Source: Pelagibius sp965227505 (GTDB taxonomy: Bacteria > Pseudomonadota > Alphaproteobacteria > Kiloniellales > Kiloniellaceae). From it: DNA of 64,000 nt. The translations under genes were made by a program, and so were the position numbers. Under the pieces are notes generated by a model. That model saw only the letters and a program-made list of their open reading frames with translations. It was not told the DNA's origin and searched no databases. The stretch covers positions 2,356,001-2,420,000 of the forward strand of contig NZ_OZ245757.1 of the NCBI RefSeq assembly GCF_965227505.1, read 5' to 3'. This document shows positions 25,175 to 33,524 of the stretch, in pieces (position 1 is the first letter of the stretch; each line of letters opens with the position of its first letter).

Positions 25175-25927
25175 CTACGCGGCTTTGACGGCCTGCCGCC
25201 GGCTCTGCTCGGCTTCCAGTTCATAGAAGAGGTCGGTGGGCGGGATCTGCAGGATGTGCCGGATATCCGCCCGGCTCATCCAGACCGTCCAGGTCTCCAG
25301 CGGACGCTGCCGGCCCGAGACCGCCCAATAGAGACTGCCGGGCTCGGTATGCATGTAGCCTTCCCGGGCGGCCAGCCCCTTGCAGGCAGCCAGCGGAAAC
25401 ATGAACCCGAAGACATAGTCGGGCGCCCATTTCAACAGCGCCTTCACCAAAGCCAGGCGTGCCAGCACCGCCGTGAAGCCTGCGCCGCGAAAGCCGCCGG
25501 GCCCGCCCTTCAGCCAGAGTTCGCCGTGGTAGCAGACCTTTCCTGCGATCATCCGCGAACCGGGGGCGCCGCGGTAGTGGGAGCGGGAGAAATCGATGGC
25601 ATAACCTGCCGGCGTGAAATCGCGGAAGCGCTCGTCCAGATAGCCCGACAGGGTCCGTCCGCCCAGGTCGACCATGCGCATGGCCTGGGTATGAACCACC
25701 TCACCTGTCTTGCTGCGCCCCAGAATCCAGAAGCCCGACGCTTCGTCGATCTCGCTCACGTCCGGATCGAACCGCGGTGCCAGCCCCTGCCTTTCGGGCT
25801 GGTCCTTCAGGGCCTCCCGCAAGGCTGTGAAATCCGAACCGATCTCTAGAGTGAGCCCCTGGTCCTTCACCAACTCTTTGATGGCCGTCACGAAACGGCT
25901 ACCGGAAAGAACTTCCTGCGTGGTCAC
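25175..25927 (-). CDS. Unrecognised protein with GNAT-like acyltransferase features
   Basis: A 250-residue protein I cannot name. Residues 62-205 resemble a GNAT fold: GFWILGRSKTGEVVHTQAMR as paired strands, then GELWLKGGPGGFRGAGFTAV, which looks like the Arg-Gly-x-Gly acetyl-CoA loop, and FMFPLAACKGLAAREGYMHT, like the final helix and strand. The LuxI invariant residues could not be aligned. It starts 54 bases after the stop of an HTH regulator gene on the same strand, so the two form a likely operon. Possible role: N-acyltransferase controlled by, or making the ligand of, that regulator (inference). Confidence is high that it is a gene and low for its function. Confidence 0.72.
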   Translation of the reverse strand: MTTQEVLSGSRFVTAIKELVKDQGLTLEIGSDFTALREALKDQPERQGLAPRFDPDVSEIDEASGFWILGRSKTGEVVHTQAMRMVDLGGRTLSGYLDERFRDFTPAGYAIDFSRSHYRGAPGSRMIAGKVCYHGELWLKGGPGGFRGAGFTAVLARLALVKALLKWAPDYVFGFMFPLAACKGLAAREGYMHTEPGSLYWAVSGRQRPLETWTVWMSRADIRHILQIPPTDLFYELEAEQSRRQAVKAA

Positions 25928-25981
25928 AATCCGCTCCTGTGTTATGGTGCAACACAGGGAGCATAAGCTCGAGGTGTGTGA

Positions 25982-26878
25982 TTATTCTTGAGCTTCGATT
26001 GAATTTGGCTCGAATGCCATCAACAGATCCTGCGGCATGGCCCGTATCCGCTCCTCCCCGACGCCGTCGATTGCAAGGTTGTAGGTCCGGTCCACCAGCA
26101 ACGCCAGGGCGAATTCGCCGTCCGGAAAGGTAAAGCCCAGCAGCAGGCGCTGGAAGCTCACCGGCACGCAGGGCCCGTCCCGCTCTCTCGGCATTTCCGT
26201 GTGAATGTGATCGAGCCGCACGGACTGCCCCTCGAAGACGCTCTGATAGGCCTGGGAAATGAACCGGGCATAGCCGGCACCCGCAGGCATTTCCTGCACG
26301 GTGCAGCCGACATTGCTCTTGGCCCAGGCCCATCCGAACCAGGAGGCATAGGATGACTTGTCGCCGATCTCGACACAGATCCACCCCTGACCGTAACGAC
26401 GGTAGACGACGAGGTAGGGGCGGATCACCGCCAGTTCAGGGGATTCGATCGTCGCCTTGGAATTCGCCCAGCAGCGCAGCCCGGTCTGCAGCAGCGGCGA
26501 CTGATCGACCCAGAGGCGGCTGATGCGGTGCTGTTGGGCAAAGAGCACCGGTCCGTCTTCGCCGGCGTCGCGCACCAGCGGCAGGCCGTCTGAGTCGGAA
26601 ATGCCGCCGATCAGCCAGGCCTCGCCCCGCGCCAGGATGGACTCGGCCTCCTTGAGCGAGCGCAATCCCGCCTCGGTGAGGCAGTATTGCCGGTTCCTCA
26701 TCTCGAAGAGCTTCTCGCCCCTGATCTCCTCCAGCGTGCCGATATGGCGCCTGACCGTTTGCCGGGTGCTGCCCAGCATCTCAACGGCCTGGGACAGGTT
26801 GCGGGTGTGAGCCAGCGCGGTGTAGGACCGCAGCATTTCAAACAGGATTGTCCGGCTGGACTGTACCGACGGATGCAC
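25982..26878 (-). CDS. HTH regulator: LysR-type DNA-binding domain with an atypical PAS-like C-terminus
   Basis: A 298-residue regulator. I choose GTG at 26878 as start because AGGGA lies seven bases upstream; ATG starts further up have no such site. The N-terminal winged helix is LysR-like (LSQAVEMLGSTRQTVRRHIG, then TLEEIRGEKLFEMRNRQYCL and LTEAGLRSLKEAESIL). The C-terminal half does not look like the LysR substrate-binding domain. Instead SYASWFGWAWAKSNVG, ARFISQAYQSVFEGQSVRLD and LLGFTFPDGEFALALLVDRT suggest a PAS-type sensor (inference from pattern). It is followed by the GNAT-like gene in the same direction. Confidence 0.8.
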   Translation of the reverse strand: MHPSVQSSRTILFEMLRSYTALAHTRNLSQAVEMLGSTRQTVRRHIGTLEEIRGEKLFEMRNRQYCLTEAGLRSLKEAESILARGEAWLIGGISDSDGLPLVRDAGEDGPVLFAQQHRISRLWVDQSPLLQTGLRCWANSKATIESPELAVIRPYLVVYRRYGQGWICVEIGDKSSYASWFGWAWAKSNVGCTVQEMPAGAGYARFISQAYQSVFEGQSVRLDHIHTEMPRERDGPCVPVSFQRLLLGFTFPDGEFALALLVDRTYNLAIDGVGEERIRAMPQDLLMAFEPNSIEAQE

Positions 26879-27193
26879 GACAGCTTCCCTGCGAATATGT
26901 TTGTCTGCGCCCCCACCCCCCATCTCAGAATGGCTAAAGCACCGGGGGCGCTGTTTTTGAAGATCGCAACTTTGGATGGTAGTCGGCCTTGCCGGAGGCT
27001 GCAACAGTCACGGCGCAGCGACGGGCCACTTTTCCCGGATTTCGGGCACGTAGCGGCAGATTCCCGGGGCTCTCAGCCGGCGCAGAAGGGCCACGGATAG
27101 GTCGAACATGCTCGCGCATGCAGCAGGCCTTCGACCGCGCCGAGCGGCGGGGCAGCCGCGATCCGGAACGAAACGGATCGGCGCCGATGCGCT
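26879..27193. other. Gap upstream of the HTH regulator
   Basis: This 315-base gap between the esterase stop and the regulator start holds a C/G-run sequence (CCCCCACCCCCCATC near 26910) and a weak hairpin followed by T's at 26938-26959 on the plus strand. No gene is supported. A regulator promoter is expected. Confidence 0.5.
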
Positions 27194-27889
27194 TCAGGCG
27201 TTCGAACCGCCGCGCGCCTCCGGAGGCTCCTCCGCCATCAGATACTGCCGGAGCGCTGCCGCAGCAAATTCCAGACCTTCCTGGTCGATGCCATGGCCAA
27301 GGCCCGGGCGCGCCAGCGTATGCACGGGCACCGCGTTAACTTTCAGGGCGCTTTCCGCCCCTGCCATGGCGGCGAAGGGCACCACCGGATCCGCATCGCC
27401 GTGGGCGAGGATCACCGGCGGGCGGCTCACCACCTCTTCCGCCAGCAGCTCGGGCCTGACGAGCGCCCCGGAGAAGCCGACCACCAAGGCGCAGGGCCTG
27501 GCCCGCCGCAAAGCCACGTGAAGCGCCATCATGGTGCCCTGGGAAAAGCCGATCAGCGCCAACTGCCGGTCCTGCAGGCCGTGGCGGGCCAGCTCGGCAT
27601 CGAGAAAGGCATTCAGGATCGGCGCGGCGGCCACGGCCCCCGCATGCATGGCGGCGGGCGAGAAGTCCTGCAGGCTGAACCACTGGCGCCCCATCGGCGC
27701 CATGTCGCAGGGAAAAGGCGCGTGCGGCGACACGAAGGCCGTGCCGGGGAGCAAAGGAGAGAGCAGCGGCGCCAGGGAAATCAGATCGTTGCCGTCCGCC
27801 CCCAGGCCGTGCAGAAAGACAACGAGGCGCGAGACCGGCACGCCCTCAGCGGGCCCGTGACGCGGGCCGTCGATGCTTTGAATGTCCAC
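27194..27889 (-). CDS. Alpha/beta hydrolase, phospholipase/carboxylesterase family (YpfH-like)
   Basis: A 231-residue serine esterase. The oxyanion region is VVFLHGLGADGNDLISLAP, the nucleophile elbow is LIGFSQGTMMALH, the Asp is in ILAHGDADPVVPF and the His in ARPGLGHGIDQEGL, so a full Ser-Asp-His triad is present. It belongs to the carboxylesterase/acyl-protein thioesterase family (COG0400). The start is a GTG at 27889 with GGAGA ten bases upstream. The gene follows the alkA gene on the same strand after 48 bases. The substrate is unknown. Confidence 0.92.
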   Translation of the reverse strand: MDIQSIDGPRHGPAEGVPVSRLVVFLHGLGADGNDLISLAPLLSPLLPGTAFVSPHAPFPCDMAPMGRQWFSLQDFSPAAMHAGAVAAAPILNAFLDAELARHGLQDRQLALIGFSQGTMMALHVALRRARPCALVVGFSGALVRPELLAEEVVSRPPVILAHGDADPVVPFAAMAGAESALKVNAVPVHTLARPGLGHGIDQEGLEFAAAALRQYLMAEEPPEARGGSNA

Positions 27890-27937
27890 GGGTTCAGGGT
27901 CTCCTGTCTTCAGCCCTAGTCGGATCAGGTGGGCGGA

Positions 27938-28594
27938 TCAGGCGGTCCGCTTCACGCCACGGCCGAGGGCGACCCCCGGGTGGCGATAGAGATGCCACAA
28001 GAAGCGCGCTGCCGCGCTGCGGAAAGGACGCCATGGCTCGCCGAGAGTCAACATCGCCTTACGGTCGGGCCGCGCCTCCAAAGCCTTCAGGTGCTGGACG
28101 GCGACACAGAGCGCCAGATCGTCCACCGGCCAGACATCGGGCCGCCCGAGGGCGAAAAGCAGATAGATCTCCGCCGTCCAGGGCCCGATCCCCTTCACGC
28201 GGGTCAGGGCCGCAATCGCCGCCGCATCCTCCATCCCGGCCAGGCCGTCGATATCCAGGCGGCCGCTGACGATCTCCTCGGCCAGCAGGCGTCCGTAGCG
28301 CATCTTGGGGCGGCTGAAGCCGATCGCCTTCAGGTCGTCCTCGTCGAGCCGCAGGAAACCTGCCGCCGTCAGCGGGGCGACCCGTTCCTCCAGCCGCCCG
28401 ACGATGGCCCGGGCCGACTGCACCGAGACCTGCTGGCCCGCGATCATGCGGATCAGACCGGCAAAGCCGGGCTCGCTGCTGCGCTCGGGCGGCAAGCCGC
28501 AGCGCCGGTAGGCCGCAGCCATGTCGGGGTCTTGCTGCGCCAGGGCTTCCATCGCCGGGCGCAGCCGCTCGTCGGGCATTGCTTCAGGGATCAT
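27938..28594 (-). CDS. DNA-3-methyladenine glycosylase II (AlkA family)
   Basis: A 218-residue helix-hairpin-helix base-excision glycosylase. The HhH motif and catalytic aspartate are in LTRVKGIGPWTAEIYLLFAL and GRPDVWPVDDLAL. IRMIAGQQVSVQSARAI is the conserved helix of the family. It lacks the N-terminal Ada-type extension, so it is the short AlkA form that removes alkylated purines. Neighbours are the esterase downstream and, divergently, gluQ, 39 bases away. Confidence 0.93.
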   Translation of the reverse strand: MIPEAMPDERLRPAMEALAQQDPDMAAAYRRCGLPPERSSEPGFAGLIRMIAGQQVSVQSARAIVGRLEERVAPLTAAGFLRLDEDDLKAIGFSRPKMRYGRLLAEEIVSGRLDIDGLAGMEDAAAIAALTRVKGIGPWTAEIYLLFALGRPDVWPVDDLALCVAVQHLKALEARPDRKAMLTLGEPWRPFRSAAARFLWHLYRHPGVALGRGVKRTA

Positions 28595-28633
28595 GACTGG
28601 ACTTTAGCCGCTTGAAGGCTTAGGGCCAATCGC

Positions 28634-29602
28634 ATGACGCCTTCCGAGGTTTCCTCTTCAGCGCCGCCCGGCGAGACCACCCGCTTCGCGCCCTCGCCCA
28701 GCGGCTACCTGCACCTGGGGCACGCCTATGCTGCGGTTTTCGCGGCACGTGCCGCCGAGGGCGCTTCCGGGAACGCCTATAGGGACGCCTATGAGGGCGG
28801 GGGCGGCCGGTTTCTGCTGCGCATCGAGGACATCGACGGTGGGCGGGCAAGGCCGGAGTACGAGGCAGCGATCCTGGAAGACCTGGCCTGGCTCGGGCTC
28901 CGCTGGGAACAGCCGCTGCGGCGCCAGTCGGACTGTGCCGCCGACTACGCCGCCGCGCTGCAGCGCCTGCAGGCGCGGGAACTGCTCTATCCCTGTTTCT
29001 GCACGCGCAAGGAAATCGCCGCCGAGATCGCCCGCGCCGGGTCCGCCCCCCATGGCCCCCCTGGCCCAGGGGAAGCCATCTACCCCGGCATCTGCCGCGG
29101 GCTCACAAACGCCGAGCGCCAGCAGCGCATCGGCGCCGGGGAGCGCTATGCCCTACGCCTGGATGTATTCCGCGCGCTCGCAGAGGCCGAGGCGGAGGCG
29201 GGCGGCCCCCTCACCTGGCACGACCGCGACCGCGGGCAGCAGGTCTGCGACCCCCGTCCCCAGGGCGACGTGGTGCTCGCCCGCAAGGACGCCGCCGCCA
29301 GCTATCATCTGGCCGTGGTGGTCGATGATGCGGCCCAGGACGTGACCCTGGTGACGCGGGGCGCGGACCTCTTCGAAGCGAGCCACGTGCACCGCCTGCT
29401 GCAGGCGCTGCTCGGCCTGCCCGTGCCGGACTACCATCACCACGGCCTAGTCGCCGACAATGAGGGCAGGCGCCTCGCCAAACGCCACGACGGACTGTCG
29501 ATCCGCGAGCTGCGCGAGAGCGGCCGGAGCGCCGGCGACGTCATCGCCCTGGCCGAGAAGGCCCTTCTGCAAACCAGTGCCAAGAGCCGGAAAGACCCAT
29601 GA
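28634..29602 (+). CDS. gluQ: Glutamyl-Q tRNA(Asp) synthetase
   Basis: A 322-residue paralogue of the GluRS catalytic domain that attaches glutamate to queuosine in tRNA-Asp. The HIGH-type motif is HLGH (27-30) in APSPSGYLHLGHAYAAVF. The zinc site is CFC with the later cysteine in YPGICRG, and the KMSKS equivalent is RLAKRHDGLSI. The anticodon-binding domain is absent, as expected. Residues 43-56 (GASGNAYRDAYEGG) are extra relative to the normal AAE..GGRFLLRIED sequence and come from a 12-nt tandem duplication. The stop overlaps the next gene's start by four bases. Confidence 0.93.
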   Translation: MTPSEVSSSAPPGETTRFAPSPSGYLHLGHAYAAVFAARAAEGASGNAYRDAYEGGGGRFLLRIEDIDGGRARPEYEAAILEDLAWLGLRWEQPLRRQSDCAADYAAALQRLQARELLYPCFCTRKEIAAEIARAGSAPHGPPGPGEAIYPGICRGLTNAERQQRIGAGERYALRLDVFRALAEAEAEAGGPLTWHDRDRGQQVCDPRPQGDVVLARKDAAASYHLAVVVDDAAQDVTLVTRGADLFEASHVHRLLQALLGLPVPDYHHHGLVADNEGRRLAKRHDGLSIRELRESGRSAGDVIALAEKALLQTSAKSRKDP

Positions 29603-30594
29603 TGGACGAGAGACCAGACAACGCCGACGAGGCCGGCGCGGGTGAGAAGCAGTCCTTCGCCGACTTCTTTGCCGAAGCGATCGCCCCCGGCCTGCCGGCC
29701 ATGGAGGAAGCGCGCAAGGAGCGGCTGCGCGCCACCTATGTGCGCGCCGTAGGGCTCGCCTTCGTCATCGCCCTGATCACGGGGATCGCGGTGGCCTGGA
29801 GCGGCGAGGTCATCCTGGGTTTCCCGGTCGTCTTCGTCGGCCTCCTGCTGGGCTACCTCTGGATCAGGATTCCCGGTCGCCGTCATCGCGAGGCCGTGCG
29901 CAGCCTGGTGGTGGAGCCGCTGCGCCGCTATCTCGGCGGGCTGGAGTACCACCGCAAGCCCGGGGACCGCTTCGATCTCGGGCGGTTTCAGCGCAGCGGG
30001 ATCGTCGCCGGCTTCGACAAGGCGAAGCTGGAAGACCTGCTGATCGGCCGTTACCGCGATACCGACTACCGGGTCGTCGAGGCGCGGCTGCGGCGTCGCC
30101 GGAAGAGAGGATCGAAAGAGCGCCTGCGGATGACCTTTGCCGGCCTGCTCTGCGAGGTCTCGGTTCCGCGCGCCTTTTCCTGCACCGTGATACTGCTCGA
30201 GGACAAGGGCGCCCTGGGCAACTGGGCCATCGATCTGCTGCGCAGCAGGCTTACCAACCTCTCGCCGGTGCCCCTCGACCATACGGACTTCGAAGCCCGC
30301 TATCAGGTCTACAGCGACGACCCGGAGGAAGCGCGGGGGCTGCTGCAGCCGGCCTTCCTGGACTCGCTCCTGGCCATCGCCGACGCCGCCGGGCAAGGCG
30401 CCCTCAACTGCGCCTTCATCGACAGCCGTTTCCTCATCGCCATTCCCCAGCGCCGCAACCTTTTCGAGATCGGTCGCCTGCACCGCTCGCTGGAGCATGC
30501 CGAGGAGGACGTGCGCCGCATGGCCGCGGAGTTCACCCTGCCGCAACGGCTGATCGATACCCTGCACGGCGAGCGCCCGCGCCTGACCCTCTGA
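29599..30594 (+). CDS. DUF3137 membrane protein
   Basis: A 331-residue protein of the DUF3137 family of unknown function. After a charged N-terminus of about 45 residues come two hydrophobic segments at about 50-68 and 72-88, followed by a large soluble domain with DYRVVEARLRRRRKRGSKER, FAGLLCEVSVPRAF and VILLEDKG, the conserved core. The C-terminus carries NCAFIDSRFLIAIPQRRNLF. The ATG lies in the ATGATG that overlaps the gluQ stop, so the genes are translationally coupled. Members in other bacteria are described only as Galanin-like or hypothetical membrane proteins. Confidence 0.85.
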   Translation: MMDERPDNADEAGAGEKQSFADFFAEAIAPGLPAMEEARKERLRATYVRAVGLAFVIALITGIAVAWSGEVILGFPVVFVGLLLGYLWIRIPGRRHREAVRSLVVEPLRRYLGGLEYHRKPGDRFDLGRFQRSGIVAGFDKAKLEDLLIGRYRDTDYRVVEARLRRRRKRGSKERLRMTFAGLLCEVSVPRAFSCTVILLEDKGALGNWAIDLLRSRLTNLSPVPLDHTDFEARYQVYSDDPEEARGLLQPAFLDSLLAIADAAGQGALNCAFIDSRFLIAIPQRRNLFEIGRLHRSLEHAEEDVRRMAAEFTLPQRLIDTLHGERPRLTL

Positions 30595-30637
30595 ACCGAC
30601 GCCGACCGTTCGACGACCGCCGTCAAACGCGGTGGCT

Positions 30638-31420
30638 TCAGGCCGTACTCAGCGCCGCCAGCTGGGTCGCGGCGTCCTGCAGCACAGGCACATGGGCGCG
30701 GGCCTGCTCGAGGCTCATGCGGACCACCGGGGCGTGCACTGCCAGGGTGGCGAAGAGGCGCCCCTCGGAATCCGTAACCGGCACGGCCACCGCGACCATG
30801 CCGTCGAGAAACTCCTCATTGTCGGTGCCGATGCCGGTCTCGCGGATCTCCTCGAGGGCCTCCCGCAGCCTCTGCGCATCGGTGATCGTGTTCGCGGTGC
30901 GCCGCTCCAGGGACAAGCTGGCCAGCAGCGGCTTGCGGGCTGCCGGACTGAGGCTGCTGAGAAACAGCTTGCCGCTGGCCGTGCAGTGCAGCGGAACCCG
31001 CGTGCCGGTGGGAAGCTGCAGGCGCAAAGGCCACTCCGACTCGACACGGTCGAGATAGATCATCTCACTGCCGTCGGGCACGGTCAGATTGCAGGTCTCG
31101 CCGATGCGCCTCGCCGCCGATGCCAGGATGGCGTGGCGGGCGGCCGCATGGCTCGAACCGCCCAGCAGCGTATGCGCCAGCGCCAGAAGACGCGGACCCG
31201 CGACGAGGCCACGTCCGCCCATTTCACGCCTCAGGAATCCATCGGCCTCCAGCATCGCGCAGATGCGATAGGCCGTGGCTTTCGGAAGGCCGGACTGTTC
31301 GGTGATCTCCTGCACCGAGGCGGGGCCGTCCTGGCGGGCGATCAGTTCGAGCACCTGCAGGACCCGTGCCGAGCGTGTCTTCGCCGCCGTCGCCTTGGGT
31401 CTTTCCTTCAGATCCTGCAT
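30638..31420 (-). CDS. IclR-family transcriptional regulator
   Basis: A 260-residue regulator. The N-terminal winged helix-turn-helix is ARVLQVLELIARQDGPASVQ with LPKATAYRICAMLEADGF. The C-terminal ligand-binding domain shows LHCTASGKLFLSSL and GIGTDNEEFLDGMVAVAVPV, the IclR signature. It starts 22 bases after dctM and closes the TRAP operon, so it likely senses the transported substrate or a derivative and controls this operon and the divergent GMC gene (inference). A candidate operator palindrome lies at 34821-34835. A start 16 codons further upstream is possible. Confidence 0.93.
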   Translation of the reverse strand: MQDLKERPKATAAKTRSARVLQVLELIARQDGPASVQEITEQSGLPKATAYRICAMLEADGFLRREMGGRGLVAGPRLLALAHTLLGGSSHAAARHAILASAARRIGETCNLTVPDGSEMIYLDRVESEWPLRLQLPTGTRVPLHCTASGKLFLSSLSPAARKPLLASLSLERRTANTITDAQRLREALEEIRETGIGTDNEEFLDGMVAVAVPVTDSEGRLFATLAVHAPVVRMSLEQARAHVPVLQDAATQLAALSTA

Positions 31421-31442
31421 CGCATCCGCCTTGCCGCCGTCC

Positions 31443-32831
31443 CTACTGCACCTGGAACACGCCGGCACCCTTGTGCACGAGAAGCGCGGTCGAAAGATCG
31501 GGAATGAAGGCGATAAACAGCCAGGCGATCATCAGCGCGAGAAGATAGGGGAGAGTATAGCGCAACAATCGGAAATAGGGGATGCCGGTAATGCCGCTGG
31601 CGACATAGAGGTTCAGGCCATAAGGCGGCGTGATGAAGCCGATGGCGTCCCCGACCAGGAAGATCACCGCGAAGTGAATCGGGTCGACGCCGATACTGGC
31701 GGCGATGGGGGCGAGAATGGGCGCCAGAATGATGGTGTTGGGCAGACTCTCCAAGACCGTGCCCGCCAGCAGCACGATGAACATGCAGGCCAGCAGGATC
31801 GCGTAGTAGCCGCCGAGCGCGCCCAGAGCATCGGTGACGAAGGCCTTGGCGCCGAGCAGCGAGAGGATCTGCTGCATCACTACGGAAACCGCGATCAGCG
31901 GCGCCAGCAGGCCGGTGATCTGGCCGGAACGCATGATGATCGAAGGCAGCTCTCTGAGGCTGAAGCCGGGAATGATGAGGCGTTCCAGGACGCCGGCATG
32001 GTCGGGCAGGGCGCCGCTGTCATCCGCCTCGGGCCCGTGAAAGCGCCGCGAGAAGGGGCGCATGATAAGCCCGGCGAAAAGGCAGAAGCCGGCCGTCACC
32101 CCCGCCGCTTCGGTGGGCGAAAAGGCGCCGGCATAGATGCCCCAGATCACCAGCAGGATGGCGAAGAAGCCGAGCCAGGCCCCCAGCGCGGTCTTGATGA
32201 TGCGCCCGAGGCGAAGCTGGATCAGATGGCCCCAGCCGTTGCGCTGACAGACGTACCAGCAGGCCAGCTGCATCGAGACCACCATCAGCAGGCCGGGCAG
32301 CAGACCGCCGATGAAGAGGTCGCTGATGGAGAGGTTCATCAGGAAGCCGTAGACGATGAAGATGATGCTGGGCGGGATGATGATACCGACCGTGCCGCCA
32401 GCCGCCGCCGTGGCGGCGGCGAAGTTGGGGTCGTAGCCGCCCTTGGTCATCTCCGGATGCATGATGGAACCGATGGTCGCCGTGGTCGCCGAGTTGGAGC
32501 CGGAGATCGCGGCGAAGAGTCCGCAGGCGCCGAGCGAAGCCATGGCGAGGCCGCCGCGCAGCCAGCCGAGAATCGAATAGGCGAAGTCGGAGAGCCGCTT
32601 GGCGATGCCCGCCGACTTGATGAGATCGCCGGTCATGATGAACAGCGGCAGCGCCAGCAGGCCGAAGAAGTTCAAGCCCTCGTAGAGCGTGACGCCGATG
32701 TTGGCGAGGGTGAAGTCGATCACCAGGCTGACGCCGACCACCCAGAAGCCGATGACCAGGAAGATCGGCACCCCCAGCACGAAGAGCACGGTGACGCCGA
32801 GGGAGATGAGAATGATCCAGAGCGTATCCAC
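31443..32831 (-). CDS. dctM: TRAP transporter large permease (DctM)
   Basis: A 462-residue membrane protein with about 12-13 hydrophobic helices, the channel-forming subunit of a tripartite ATP-independent periplasmic transporter. I use the GTG at 32831, four bases after the small-permease stop, which yields VDTLWIILISLGVTVLFVLG. Conserved family segments include GPCGLFAAISGSNSATTATIG-like sequence (ACGLFAAISGSNSATTATIG) and GGTVGIIIPPSIIFIVYGF. It uses a sodium or proton gradient to move the ligand delivered by the binding protein encoded at 33525. Confidence 0.95.
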   Translation of the reverse strand: MDTLWIILISLGVTVLFVLGVPIFLVIGFWVVGVSLVIDFTLANIGVTLYEGLNFFGLLALPLFIMTGDLIKSAGIAKRLSDFAYSILGWLRGGLAMASLGACGLFAAISGSNSATTATIGSIMHPEMTKGGYDPNFAAATAAAGGTVGIIIPPSIIFIVYGFLMNLSISDLFIGGLLPGLLMVVSMQLACWYVCQRNGWGHLIQLRLGRIIKTALGAWLGFFAILLVIWGIYAGAFSPTEAAGVTAGFCLFAGLIMRPFSRRFHGPEADDSGALPDHAGVLERLIIPGFSLRELPSIIMRSGQITGLLAPLIAVSVVMQQILSLLGAKAFVTDALGALGGYYAILLACMFIVLLAGTVLESLPNTIILAPILAPIAASIGVDPIHFAVIFLVGDAIGFITPPYGLNLYVASGITGIPYFRLLRYTLPYLLALMIAWLFIAFIPDLSTALLVHKGAGVFQVQ

Positions 32832-32835
32832 CGGC

Positions 32836-33363
32836 TTAGTCCCCGAAGATGTTGGTTTTGATCTGCAGGGGCTCGCCGCTGAGGTAGGCGCGGAGATCAT
32901 GGGCGAAGTTCTGCAGCACCCGGATCACCAGCACCGCCCAGGCAAAGGGTGTCGCCAGGTAGAACCACCACTGCATGACGTTGTCGGTGCCCTGAACGAT
33001 GGCGAAGTTGTCGTAGGACAGCCAGACCTGCTCGGTCGAATAGACGATGACGATGACGGAAAAGATGATCCAGAGGGCGCCGTCCAGGCAGAGACAGGCG
33101 AACTGCCCGCCGCGCGAGAGCCGGTGACGCAGTTCGTCAAAGCGCAGATGGGCGCGGATCTTCACGTTGTAGGCGCAGCCGACCCAGACGATCCAGAGAA
33201 AGAGATAGATCGGGACCGTGGTGCTCCAGGCGACCTGCTCGTTGAAGACGAAGCGGCGAATCACCTCGACGAAGATGATCCCCGCCATCGCCACGTAGCA
33301 AACAAGGATGATGATCTTTTCGACGTTCTCGTCGATCCAGCGAAGTGCAGCCATGGCCGCCAT
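32836..33363 (-). CDS. dctQ: TRAP transporter small permease (DctQ)
   Basis: A 175-residue membrane protein with four hydrophobic helices (about 15-38, 50-68, 93-112, 130-152), typical of DctQ. The motif FVEVIRRFVFNEQVAWS and the Leu-rich RAHLRFDELRHRL loop are as in the family. The start may be the ATG at 33363 or the next one at 33354. The gene overlaps nothing but ends four bases before dctM, with which it forms the membrane complex. Confidence 0.93.
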   Translation of the reverse strand: MAAMAALRWIDENVEKIIILVCYVAMAGIIFVEVIRRFVFNEQVAWSTTVPIYLFLWIVWVGCAYNVKIRAHLRFDELRHRLSRGGQFACLCLDGALWIIFSVIVIVYSTEQVWLSYDNFAIVQGTDNVMQWWFYLATPFAWAVLVIRVLQNFAHDLRAYLSGEPLQIKTNIFGD

Positions 33364-33524
33364 GCCCCCAGGTTCCAAGTCCCCAACCGGGCAGGCCGCA
33401 GCACGGCATCCCCCCGCGACAGCCCCCCGCTGCCGCCTGCCTGATCAGGAGTCTAGCACAAGCAAAGAGCGAAACGGCGGGGAGGATGACCTTGGCCGGC
33501 TCCTCCCCGCAGCAGGTTTCGCGA

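Noticed and set aside
25175..25927. The GNAT-like protein as a LuxI-type homoserine-lactone synthase
   Set aside because: The invariant Arg/Phe/Trp and Asp/Arg pattern of LuxI could not be aligned, and no LuxR autoinducer domain is adjacent.
31275..32861. A 528-codon plus-strand frame rich in Asp, Glu, Gln and Arg opposite the dctM gene
   Set aside because: Its composition is the mirror of hydrophobic dctM codons; dctM is certain.
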